From positions 62,001 to 126,000 of the forward strand of contig NZ_AKJS01000107.1 in the NCBI RefSeq assembly GCF_000282215.1: a stretch of DNA of 64,000 nt, in the 5' to 3' direction. Below are positions 35,876 to 44,090 of this stretch, in pieces (the stretch's first letter is position 1; each line of letters opens with the position of its first letter). The notes under the pieces were generated by a model. That model ran no database searches. It worked only from the letters and a program-made list of their open reading frames with translations, and was not told the DNA's origin. The DNA comes from Pseudomonas sp. GM21. GTDB taxonomy: Bacteria; Pseudomonadota; Gammaproteobacteria; Pseudomonadales; Pseudomonadaceae. The translations under genes were made by a program, and so were the position numbers.

Positions 35876-35914
35876 GGCGTCCTTAATGACACCGCACAAC
35901 TGCCCTGGCCGCTC

Positions 35915-35930
35915 TGGCACGGGCTTTGCG
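35915..35930 (+). promoter_or_regulatory. Sigma-54 promoter of the eat-eutB-eutC operon
   Basis: TGGCACGGGCTTTGCG is an almost perfect -24/-12 element: TGGCAC, then TTTGC, with GG (35916) and GC (35928) separated by ten bases. It lies about 70 bp before the eat start codon. Confidence 0.88.
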
Positions 35931-36001
35931 TGCCCGCTTTTCAACTAAAACGTCGTACCGCAAGTCCAAAAGATCAAACAATAAAAAGACAGCGAGGACT
36001 T

Positions 36002-37372
36002 ATGACTTCATCTACACAGCTCAAACCCACACTCGGCACCCTGCACCTATGGGGCATTGCCGTCGGCCTGGTGATTTCCGGTGAATACTTCGGCTGGAGT
36101 TACGGCTGGGGCACTGCCGGCACCCTGGGTTTTCTCGTCACAGCCCTGATGGTGGCGACGATGTACACCTGCTTCATCTTCAGCTTCACCGAACTGACAA
36201 CCGCGATTCCCCACGCGGGAGGGCCGTTTGCCTACAGCCGGCGGGCGTTTGGTGAGAAAGGCGGATTGATTGCCGGTATTGCCACCCTGATTGAATTCGT
36301 CTTTGCGCCACCGGCCATTGCGATGGCGATTGGCGCTTACCTCAACGTGCAATACCCGGAACTTGACCCCAAAATCGCCGCCGTTGGCGCGTATTTCGTG
36401 TTCATGACCCTCAATATTCTCGGCGTCAGCATCGCCGCCACCTTCGAACTGGTGGTCACCGTGCTGGCGGTCGCCGAGCTGCTGGTGTTCATGGGTGTCG
36501 TCGCGCCAGGCTTCAGCTTCAGTAACTTCGTACTCAATGGCTGGTCGGGTTCCAACGAGTTCACTATCGCCTCCATCCCCGGCATCTTTGCGGCCATTCC
36601 CTTCGCGATCTGGTTTTTCCTCGCGATTGAGGGAGCGGCAATGGCCGCTGAAGAAGCCAAGGACCCGAAACGCACGATTCCCAAGGCTTACGTCAGCGGC
36701 ATTCTGACCTTGGTTTTCCTGGCCATTGGCGTGATGGTGATGGCTGGCGGCGTCGGCGACTGGCGCCAACTGTCGAACATCAACGACCCGCTGCCCCAGG
36801 CGATGAAAGCCGTGGTCGGCAACGATTCGACCTGGATGCACATGCTGGTGTGGATCGGTCTGTTCGGCCTGGTGGCGAGTTTTCACGGGATCATCCTCGG
36901 CTACTCGCGACAGTTCTTCGCCTTGGCGCGAGCCGGTTACCTGCCGAGCGGCCTGGCCAAACTTTCGCGCTTCCAGACCCCGCACCGCGCCATTCTGGCC
37001 GGTGGTGTGATTGGCATCGCGGCGATCTACAGCGATGGCCTGGTCAACCTGCAAGGCATGACGCTGACGGCGGCGATGATCACCATGTCGGTATTCGGTG
37101 CCATCGTGATGTACATCATCAGTATGCTGAGCCTGTTCAAGTTGCGTAAAACCGAACCGAACCTGGAACGCACCTTCCGCGCACCGGGCTATCCGATTGT
37201 CCCGGGCATTGCGCTGTTTCTGGCGGTGGTGTGTCTGGTGGCGATGGCCTGGTTCAATCCGCTGATCGGGTGCGTGTTCCTCGGCATCATGGCGGCCGGT
37301 TACCTGTACTTCCAGTTGACCGCCAAACAACGCGCCGATGCGCCGTCCGACGCGATGCTCGAAGGTATCTGA
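36002..37372 (+). CDS. eat: Ethanolamine permease
   Basis: A 456-residue APC-family transporter with about twelve transmembrane helices that brings ethanolamine into the cell. Typical features are GIAVGLVISGEYFGWSYGW in helix 1 and IEGAAMAAEEAKDPKRTIP after helix 6. The start MTSSTQLKPTLGTLHLWG at 36002 is chosen because upstream residues in the same frame cover the promoter. It heads the operon with eutB (gap 111 bp) and eutC. P. aeruginosa counterpart PA4023 (eutP). Confidence 0.93.
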   Translation: MTSSTQLKPTLGTLHLWGIAVGLVISGEYFGWSYGWGTAGTLGFLVTALMVATMYTCFIFSFTELTTAIPHAGGPFAYSRRAFGEKGGLIAGIATLIEFVFAPPAIAMAIGAYLNVQYPELDPKIAAVGAYFVFMTLNILGVSIAATFELVVTVLAVAELLVFMGVVAPGFSFSNFVLNGWSGSNEFTIASIPGIFAAIPFAIWFFLAIEGAAMAAEEAKDPKRTIPKAYVSGILTLVFLAIGVMVMAGGVGDWRQLSNINDPLPQAMKAVVGNDSTWMHMLVWIGLFGLVASFHGIILGYSRQFFALARAGYLPSGLAKLSRFQTPHRAILAGGVIGIAAIYSDGLVNLQGMTLTAAMITMSVFGAIVMYIISMLSLFKLRKTEPNLERTFRAPGYPIVPGIALFLAVVCLVAMAWFNPLIGCVFLGIMAAGYLYFQLTAKQRADAPSDAMLEGI

Positions 37373-37483
37373 GTTGCACCGGCGTCGAGCTTGCTGCCCG
37401 GCGCCTGCCATATAGAAGTGCACGCAGTTCCCCTGTGGGAGCCAGTGTTATTGAGAATTGTACAAATCAGGAGGAATCGCCCC

Positions 37484-38878
37484 ATGGCCGCATTCGCCCA
37501 CTCCGTCGGCGCTCAGACCTATCGCTTCGAGAGCCTCAAGGACGTCATGGCCAAGGCCAGTCCGGCGCGCTCCGGTGATTTCCTGGCAGGCGTCGCTGCG
37601 CTCAACGATGGCGAGCGCGTGGCCGCGCAGATGGCTCTGGCGGACATCCCGCTGACTCACTTCCTGCAGGAAGTACTGATTCCCTATGAGGCCGATGAAG
37701 TCACCCGACTGATCATCGACACTCACGACATACACGCCTTCGCCGTGGTCAGCCATCTCACTGTCGGCGGTTTTCGTGACTGGCTGCTCAGCGATGCCGC
37801 CGATGAACAGACTCTGCGCACGCTCGCCCCCGGCCTGACGCCGGAAATGGTGGCCGCCGTGTCGAAGATCATGCGCGTCCAGGATCTTGTGCTGGTAGCG
37901 CAGAAAATCCATGTGGTCACGAAGTTTCGCGGCACCATGGGATTGCGTGGCCGACTATCCACCCGCCTGCAACCCAATCATCCCACCGACGAGCCCGCGG
38001 GCATTGCGGCGAGCATTCTAGACGGCCTGCTGTACGGAAACGGCGACGCAATGATAGGCATCAACCCGGCCACGGATAGCATCGCCTCGATCTGCGCCAT
38101 GCTGGAAATGCTCGATGCAATCATCCAGCGCTACGAAATCCCGACTCAAGCCTGCGTGCTGACTCACGTCACCACGTCGATCGAGGCGATCAATCGCGGG
38201 GTTCCGCTGGATCTGGTGTTCCAGTCAATCGCCGGCACCGAAGCAGCGAACGCCAGTTTCGGCATCAACCTGAATGTCTTGAAGGAAGGTTACGACGCCG
38301 GTTTGAGCCTCAATCGCGGCACGCTGGGCCAGAACCTGATGTATTTCGAAACCGGTCAGGGCAGCGCGCTTTCAGCCAACGCCCACCACGGTATCGACCA
38401 ACAAACCTGCGAAACCCGCGCCTACGCCGTGGCGCGTCATTTCAAGCCGTTCCTGGTCAACACGGTTGTCGGTTTCATTGGCCCGGAATACCTCTACAAC
38501 GGTAAACAGATCATTCGCGCCGGTCTCGAAGACCACTTCTGCGGCAAGTTGCTGGGCGTGCCGATGGGCTGCGACATCTGTTACACCAATCACGCCGAAG
38601 CCGACCAGGACGACATGGACACCCTGCTGACCCTGCTGGGCGTGGCCGGGATCAACTTCATCATGGGTATCCCCGGTTCCGACGACATCATGCTCAACTA
38701 CCAGACCACCTCGTTCCACGATGCCCTCTATGCCCGTCAGACGCTGGGCCTGAAACCCGCGCCGGAATTCGAACAGTGGCTGACAAAAATGGGTATTTTC
38801 ACCCAGGCAGACGGCAAAATTCACTTCGGCGACAGCCTGCCCCCGGCCTTCCGCCAGGCGATGGCGCAATTGGGATGA
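37484..38878 (+). CDS. eutB: Ethanolamine ammonia-lyase large subunit
   Basis: The TIM-barrel subunit of the adenosylcobalamin enzyme that splits ethanolamine to acetaldehyde and ammonia. The 464 residues include the substrate/cofactor segments INPATDSIASICAMLEML, FGINLNVLKEGYDAG, CYTNHAEADQDDMD and GVAGINFIMGIPGSDDIMLNYQTTSFHD. The start follows a GAGGAAT site. It overlaps eutC by four bases (ATGA). No cobalamin genes or EutA reactivase lie in the window. Confidence 0.97.
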   Translation: MAAFAHSVGAQTYRFESLKDVMAKASPARSGDFLAGVAALNDGERVAAQMALADIPLTHFLQEVLIPYEADEVTRLIIDTHDIHAFAVVSHLTVGGFRDWLLSDAADEQTLRTLAPGLTPEMVAAVSKIMRVQDLVLVAQKIHVVTKFRGTMGLRGRLSTRLQPNHPTDEPAGIAASILDGLLYGNGDAMIGINPATDSIASICAMLEMLDAIIQRYEIPTQACVLTHVTTSIEAINRGVPLDLVFQSIAGTEAANASFGINLNVLKEGYDAGLSLNRGTLGQNLMYFETGQGSALSANAHHGIDQQTCETRAYAVARHFKPFLVNTVVGFIGPEYLYNGKQIIRAGLEDHFCGKLLGVPMGCDICYTNHAEADQDDMDTLLTLLGVAGINFIMGIPGSDDIMLNYQTTSFHDALYARQTLGLKPAPEFEQWLTKMGIFTQADGKIHFGDSLPPAFRQAMAQLG

Positions 38879-39711
38879 GTGCTTTCATGGATAAACCACC
38901 CGTTGATCCACAAAACCCGTTGCTGGAGTTGCGACGCCTGACCCCGGCGCGAATTGCCTTGGGGCGCACTGGCACCAGCATGCCGACCAGCGCCCAACTG
39001 GATTTCCAGTATGCCCACGCTCAGGCGCGGGACGCGGTGCATCTACCGTTCGACTCGGCAGGGCTTGGTTCGCAGCTGGCGGAGATCGGGCGCAAGAGTG
39101 TTTTGCTGCACAGCGCCGCGACGGACAGAAACAGCTACTTGCAGCGCCCTGATTTGGGGCGAAAGTTGAGCGATGAGTCGACGCAGACGCTGCGCACCTA
39201 TGCCTCGGCCAATCCCGGCGGCGTCGATCTGGTCATCGTGGTGGCCGACGGGCTGTCAGCGCTGGCCGTTCATCGCCATACCCTGCCGTTTCTCGCACGC
39301 CTGGAAGAACAGGTGCTGGCCGAAGGCTGGTCCGTGTCGCCGGTGATGCTGGTCGAGCAGGGCCGCGTTGCGGTGGCCGACGAGATCGGTGAACGATTGG
39401 GGGCGAAAATGACGGTGATCCTGATTGGAGAGCGCCCAGGCCTCAGCTCCCCGGACAGTCTGGGTTTATATTTCACTTACAATCCAAAGATCGGCCTGAC
39501 GGACGCTTATCGCAATTGCATCTCCAACGTTCGGCTCGAAGGCCTGAGTTACGGCATGGCGGCACACCGTTTGCTGTATTTGATGCGCGAGGCCTGTCGC
39601 AGACAGTTGTCAGGGGTCAATCTCAAGGACGAAGCGCAGCTTCAGGCACTGGATTCAGACGCAGGAGCGGACATGAAACGCAACTTTCTGTTGGGTCAGA
39701 CAGATGCCTGA
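38875..39711 (+). CDS. eutC: Ethanolamine ammonia-lyase small subunit
   Basis: The 278-residue small subunit, which helps bind adenosylcobalamin. Family blocks include LTPARIALGRTGTSMPTSAQLDFQYAHA, VVADGLSALAV, IGERPGLSSPDSLGLYFTYNP and DAYRNCISNVR. The start overlaps the eutB stop (ATGA), so the pair is coupled. It ends the eat-eutB-eutC operon; the GNAT gene follows 114 bp later. Confidence 0.97.
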   Translation: MSAFMDKPPVDPQNPLLELRRLTPARIALGRTGTSMPTSAQLDFQYAHAQARDAVHLPFDSAGLGSQLAEIGRKSVLLHSAATDRNSYLQRPDLGRKLSDESTQTLRTYASANPGGVDLVIVVADGLSALAVHRHTLPFLARLEEQVLAEGWSVSPVMLVEQGRVAVADEIGERLGAKMTVILIGERPGLSSPDSLGLYFTYNPKIGLTDAYRNCISNVRLEGLSYGMAAHRLLYLMREACRRQLSGVNLKDEAQLQALDSDAGADMKRNFLLGQTDA

Positions 39712-39825
39712 ACCGTTTCTGCATTGCGTTTCTGCGCCTGTTTAAGGCAGGATCGACGAACGGCCGCCACGGGTTTCCCATCGCCGTCAATGCAGTAAGA
39801 CAGCCACTTGAAGACGAGACCTACC

Positions 39826-40287
39826 ATGCGGATTATTCAAGCGACCCTCGAACACCTGGACCTTCTGACGCCATTGTTCGTGAAGTATCGTGAGTTTTAT
39901 GGATCCCTGCCGTACCCGGACTCGTCGCGTGCGTTTCTTGAAAAGCGCCTGCGTCGCAAGGAATCGGTGATTTATCTGGCGCTGTCCGACGATGACAACA
40001 ATAAACTGATGGGCTTCTGCCAGTTGTACCCGAGCTTTTCCTCGCTTTCGCTTAAACGCGTATGGATCCTCAACGACATTTATGTCGCCGAAGACGCCCG
40101 CCGCCAATTGGTGGCCGACAATCTGATCCGTACAGCGAAAAAAATGGCCAAGGAAACCAATGCCGTGCGCATGCGCGTTTCCACCAGCAGCGGCAACGAA
40201 GTTGCGCGCAAAACCTACGAATCCATCGGGTTCAAGGAAGACACCGAGTTCAAGAACTACGTGCTGCCGATCAGCGACAGTCTTTGA
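39826..40287 (+). CDS. GNAT-family N-acetyltransferase
   Basis: A 153-residue acetyltransferase with the acetyl-CoA loop VAEDARRQLVADNLI (Q/R-x-x-G/V-type) and the later NEVARKTYESIGF motif. The substrate is unknown. P. aeruginosa has a GNAT gene (PA4026) in the same place after eutC, so the linkage with ethanolamine genes is old. The start at 39826 matches the family; six upstream residues in frame are dropped. Confidence 0.87.
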   Translation: MRIIQATLEHLDLLTPLFVKYREFYGSLPYPDSSRAFLEKRLRRKESVIYLALSDDDNNKLMGFCQLYPSFSSLSLKRVWILNDIYVAEDARRQLVADNLIRTAKKMAKETNAVRMRVSTSSGNEVARKTYESIGFKEDTEFKNYVLPISDSL

Positions 40288-40302
40288 CGCTCACTGGCCC
40301 TC

Positions 40303-40380
40303 TGTGGGAGCGAGCCTGCTCGCGATAGATACACCTCGGTTTGACTGATTCACCGAGGTGAGGCCATCGCCAGCAGGCTA
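40303..40380. repeat. Palindromic intergenic repeat, class D, copy 3 (degenerate)
   Basis: A full left arm TGTGGGAGCGAGCCTGCTCG, an inner ACCTCGGT/ACCGAGGT hairpin, and a decayed right arm CATCGCCAGCAGGCT. The 286-bp gap to the DedA gene shows nothing else clear. Confidence 0.8.
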
Positions 40381-40573
40381 ACGCCTACAAAAGCAACGCC
40401 TCAACCATCGGTCTAGCGCAACATTCCCCGCTACAAACTGAACGCTCTTTTCACACGTCAGCCCGTATAATCCCGAGCATTCCGACTTGTAAGAAAAACT
40501 ACCTCGATCTGTAGTCTTACGCGAAGTCATCCGCACAGGCCTGCAGAGTCAGGCCGTCACCACAGGTGCCCCT

Positions 40574-41230
40574 ATGGATTTCAACCCGATCGACATTATT
40601 CTGCATCTCGACGTTTACCTCGACATGCTGGTGACCAACTACGGGACCTGGATCTACGCCATTCTGTTTCTGGTGATTTTTTGTGAAACCGGCCTGGTGG
40701 TGATGCCGTTCCTGCCAGGCGACTCCCTGCTGTTCATCGCCGGTGCCGTTGCGGCCGGTGGTGGCATGGACCCGGTATTGCTGGGCGGCCTGTTGATGCT
40801 CGCGGCGATTCTCGGCGACAGCACCAACTACTTGATTGGTCGAACGGCAGGCGAAAAACTCTTCAGTAACCCGGACTCGAAGATCTTCCGCCGCGACTAC
40901 CTGCAACAAACCCACGATTTCTACGACAAGCATGGTGGTAAAACCGTAACGCTGGCGCGCTTCCTGCCGATCATCCGCACCTTTGCGCCGTTCGTCGCCG
41001 GCGTCGGCAATATGCCTTACCCACGTTTCTTTTTCTTCAGCGTGATTGGCACGATCCTTTGGGTCGGTGGACTGGTGACGTTAGGTTTCTTCTTCGGCAA
41101 CGTACCGTTCATCAAGCAAAACCTCTCGTTGCTGGTGGTGGGTATCATCCTGCTATCGCTGGTTCCGATGATCATTGGCATGGTCCGCAGCCGCCTCGGC
41201 AACGCCGCGTCCAAAGCCCAATCGCGCTGA
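40574..41230 (+). CDS. DedA/VTT family membrane protein
   Basis: A 218-residue inner-membrane protein with the DedA signature LARFLPIIRTFAPFVAGVGNMPYPRF and four to six membrane segments. Members flip polyprenyl or phospholipids and affect membrane potential and antimicrobial-peptide tolerance. Its start is 6 bp upstream of the next gene's neighbour region; mtfA begins seven bases after its stop, so the two are one operon. Specific substrate not known. Confidence 0.92.
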   Translation: MDFNPIDIILHLDVYLDMLVTNYGTWIYAILFLVIFCETGLVVMPFLPGDSLLFIAGAVAAGGGMDPVLLGGLLMLAAILGDSTNYLIGRTAGEKLFSNPDSKIFRRDYLQQTHDFYDKHGGKTVTLARFLPIIRTFAPFVAGVGNMPYPRFFFFSVIGTILWVGGLVTLGFFFGNVPFIKQNLSLLVVGIILLSLVPMIIGMVRSRLGNAASKAQSR

Positions 41231-41236
41231 TCTGCG

Positions 41237-42049
41237 ATGTGGTCGCTTAGCGCCTGGCGCCGCCAGCGCATCCTGACCAGACACCCGATTGCCGACGACA
41301 TGTGGCAACGGGTGCGCCATCACCTGAGCTTTCTCGACGGTATCAGCGCCGCTGAAAACCAGTGGCTGCGCGAAGCCTGTGTGCTGTTCCTCGAAGACAA
41401 ACACCTGACTGCCCTGCCCGGTGTCGAACTGCACCAGGAGCAGCGCTTGCTGCTGGCAGCACAGGCGCAATTGCCGCTGCTGAAGCTGGGTGAGTTGAAC
41501 TGGTATCAGGGTTTCCACGAAATCATCCTCTATCCCGACGACTTCCTCAGCCCCCAGCGCCATCGCGACGCCAGCGGTGTCGAACATGAGTGGGACGGCG
41601 AACACAGCGGCGAGGCGTGGCAGCAAGGCCCGATCATCCTCGCCTGGCCGGGCGTGATGGCCAGTGGTGGCTGGGAAGGCTACAACCTGGTCATCCACGA
41701 ACTCGCCCACAAACTCGACATGCTCAACGGCGTCGCCAATGGCCTGCCGCCGCTGCACCCCGATATGCGGGTCAGCGAGTGGGCCAAAGTGATGCAAGAG
41801 GCCTACGACGACCTTGACCGGCAACTGGAACGCAACCCGGAAACCGAAACCGCCATCGACCCCTACGCCGCGGAAAACCCCGCCGAGTTTTTCGCCGTCA
41901 CCAGCGAATACTTCTTCAGCGCCCCGGATTTGCTGTTCGAGGCTTACCCACGGGTCTATGAGCAGCTCAAGCTTTTCTACCGACAGGATCCACTCAGGCG
42001 GTTACGGCAACTTCTGGCCGAAGACCCGGTCTATCAGGCACGCGACTAA
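41237..42049 (+). CDS. mtfA: Zinc peptidase MtfA (Mlc-titration factor family)
   Basis: A 270-residue protein with the metal-binding HELAHKLDMLNG motif and the downstream NPAEFFAVTSEYFF segment that supplies the third ligand (E). In E. coli MtfA binds the glucose repressor Mlc and shows aminopeptidase activity. The Pseudomonas role is unknown, since Mlc/PtsG are usually lacking. It follows dedA closely. Confidence 0.9.
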   Translation: MWSLSAWRRQRILTRHPIADDMWQRVRHHLSFLDGISAAENQWLREACVLFLEDKHLTALPGVELHQEQRLLLAAQAQLPLLKLGELNWYQGFHEIILYPDDFLSPQRHRDASGVEHEWDGEHSGEAWQQGPIILAWPGVMASGGWEGYNLVIHELAHKLDMLNGVANGLPPLHPDMRVSEWAKVMQEAYDDLDRQLERNPETETAIDPYAAENPAEFFAVTSEYFFSAPDLLFEAYPRVYEQLKLFYRQDPLRRLRQLLAEDPVYQARD

Positions 42050-42162
42050 AGTCTGTACGACCCTTGGTACGTAGCATCCACGGCGGAATATGCCTATAAT
42101 CGCCGCCACTTTTTGGTCAATCCGGCCAAGTATCTTTGGTCAACTAACGGGGGCACCGCCCA

Positions 42163-42690
42163 ATGAGCTACAGCAAGATTCCGGCTGGCAAAGACCTGCC
42201 GAACGACATCTACGTCGCGATCGAGATTCCGGCCAACCACGCGCCGATCAAATACGAAATCGACAAAGACAGCGATTGCCTGTTCGTTGACCGTTTCATG
42301 GCCACCCCGATGTTCTACCCGGCCAACTACGGTTACATCCCGAACACCCTGGCTGACGACGGTGATCCCCTCGACGTGCTGGTAGTAACCCCTTACCCGG
42401 TGGCTCCAGGCTCGGTCATCCGTGCACGTCCGGTCGGCATCCTGAACATGACCGACGACGGCGGCGGCGATGCAAAAGTCATCGCTGTTCCACACGACAA
42501 GTTGTCCCAGCTGTACGTCGACGTGAAGGAATACACCGACCTGCCACCGCTGCTGATCCAGCAGATCGAGCACTTCTTCGCGAACTACAAAGATCTCGAA
42601 AAAGGCAAATGGGTGAAGATCGAAGGCTGGGCCGGCGCAGATGCCGCCCGCGAAGCGATCACCAAGTCGGTTGCAGCCTATAAAGGCTAA
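42163..42690 (+). CDS. ppa: Inorganic pyrophosphatase
   Basis: Family I soluble pyrophosphatase of 175 residues. The active-site signature DGDPLDVLV is intact and metal-binding Asp residues (NMTDDGGGDAKV) are present. The start has a GGGGG site. A strong terminator follows (42723-42753). Confidence 0.97.
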   Translation: MSYSKIPAGKDLPNDIYVAIEIPANHAPIKYEIDKDSDCLFVDRFMATPMFYPANYGYIPNTLADDGDPLDVLVVTPYPVAPGSVIRARPVGILNMTDDGGGDAKVIAVPHDKLSQLYVDVKEYTDLPPLLIQQIEHFFANYKDLEKGKWVKIEGWAGADAAREAITKSVAAYKG

Positions 42691-42722
42691 GACGCCAGTG
42701 GCCTCGCGCCAATGACGCCTTG

Positions 42723-42753
42723 AAAAAACCCCGGTTGATCCGGGGTTTTTTGT
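42723..42753 (+). terminator. Rho-independent terminator of ppa
   Basis: AACCCCGG and CCGGGGTT form a stem with a TTGAT loop, followed by six T residues; an A-run precedes it, so it can also work in the reverse direction. Confidence 0.93.
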
Positions 42754-42918
42754 GGGCGCTGATAAAGTGATTTAAACAACGTGTTTATCTTTAGGTCGCT
42801 GCGGTTTTTTTCTGTTTAATTTGTTCCAAATACGTCTTACATCCGGTCGTAAATTTCCCTCGAAATTTGAACGGTTCGTTTATTCAAAGCCCCGCCCTGC
42901 GCCCGTAGACTCGTGTTT

Positions 42919-43665
42919 ATGAAAAAGAACACTAGCGGCCCACGGTTCAAAGCACTCCTCGAAAAAGCGAACATCACAACGACAGGATTTGCCGCTTTTT
43001 TCGACACGGAAGCACAAAACATCCACAACTGGTACACCCGCGGTGTGCCCGCCTACCGCATGGAAGAGGTGGCCAGATTACTCTCGGTAAACAGCCATTG
43101 GCTCAAAACAGGTGAAGGTCCGGAAGACGCCAAACACCTGCACCTGCTCGACGAGTCGGGCCACACCTTCGACGCCCAGGCCATTCGCGGCATCTACACG
43201 GTCATCGAGCCGATGGATGTCGAACTGCCCCTCTACAAAGAAATGCCCGTCGCCCCGGGGTCCCCTAAAACCCACATCGTGGAAGACAACGGCCAATTCA
43301 TCCGCCTGCCCAAAAGCCACCTCGACTCCCTGGAAATCAATCATGCGGATGTGTTCTGCGTCCACATGCTCGGTAACGGAATGGGCGCGAGGATTGAAGA
43401 TGGCTCCACACTGGCCATCGACCGAGGGCTGACCAAGGTGATTGATGGAGAGATTTACGCCATCGATCATGACGGGATGCTGCGCATCAAATACCTGCAC
43501 CGCATGCCCGGCAACGCACTGCGGCTGCGCAGCTACAACAAAACCGAGCACCCGGATGAGATCTTCAGTGCCGAGCAGATTGAGAAGCAGAACATCAGGG
43601 TGTTGGGGTGGGTGTTCTGGTGGTCGACGCTTAACAAGCGTCGGCCGGCGGTGCCGTTTTTGTAA
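42919..43665 (+). CDS. S24-type repressor lacking the catalytic serine
   Basis: A 248-residue protein with an N-terminal Xre-like HTH (residues 8-65, FAAFFDTEAQNIHNWYTRGVP) and a C-terminal S24/LexA-like domain. The serine of the usual G-D/N-S-M motif is replaced: MLGNGMGARIEDGSTLAID. The general-base lysine is kept (GMLRIKYLHR). It could bind DNA like a C1/PrtR repressor but should not cleave itself. The ATG at 42919 is preferred over GTG at 42913. It lies just outside the island edge and may be core or an older insertion. Confidence 0.8.
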   Translation: MKKNTSGPRFKALLEKANITTTGFAAFFDTEAQNIHNWYTRGVPAYRMEEVARLLSVNSHWLKTGEGPEDAKHLHLLDESGHTFDAQAIRGIYTVIEPMDVELPLYKEMPVAPGSPKTHIVEDNGQFIRLPKSHLDSLEINHADVFCVHMLGNGMGARIEDGSTLAIDRGLTKVIDGEIYAIDHDGMLRIKYLHRMPGNALRLRSYNKTEHPDEIFSAEQIEKQNIRVLGWVFWWSTLNKRRPAVPFL

Positions 43666-43901
43666 ACGCACAGCCCTGTAGCGGCTGGGGCAATCGCTTT
43701 AGCCACACACCACGCTGGGAATTTCTCCAAAAAATCAGTATGCTGCGCCCCACATTTGCGCATCAACCCGCCTCGCGGCTCAGATCGCACCGACAAGGCA
43801 GATGATTTTCTCGCCGAGTCCCACAGCCGGACGCAAGATCCGGGTGTACGTTTTGAAGGCTGGCGCGGTTTACCAAAAATGATCCAAGCCAGTCCCCGAG
43901 A

Positions 43902-43924
43902 AGCCGGCCACAAGCCGGCTTTTT
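43902..43924 (+). terminator. Terminator hairpin just upstream of the island integrase
   Basis: AGCCGGC and GCCGGCT pair around a five-base loop, then four T residues. It lies in the 425-bp gap (43666-44090) between the repressor and the integrase. No tRNA is visible in that gap. The hairpin may end the repressor transcript or an unrecognised small RNA, and the T-run (43921) is a reasonable place for the integration site. Confidence 0.6.
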
Positions 43925-44090
43925 AATTGTCCTAAATAATCCTATCCAATCTAAGAATCCACCTGATAGCCTCTCTATTCCGGGGTCTATAGGCATTTCT
44001 CTGTCCAATGGTGTTCAATGCCATTTGACCTCATCCGACAATGTGATGGGGGGACAATTGGGGGGACAAAGGGACGAAAGGGGAAATCAA

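Noticed and set aside
36047..37423. Long minus-strand open frame opposite the ethanolamine permease
   Set aside because: His- and Gln-rich translation of the complement of a membrane protein; not a gene.
43666..44090. tRNA or tmRNA at the integrase junction
   Set aside because: I looked for a T-loop and acceptor end (GGTTCGA-type, CCA) on both strands and found none.
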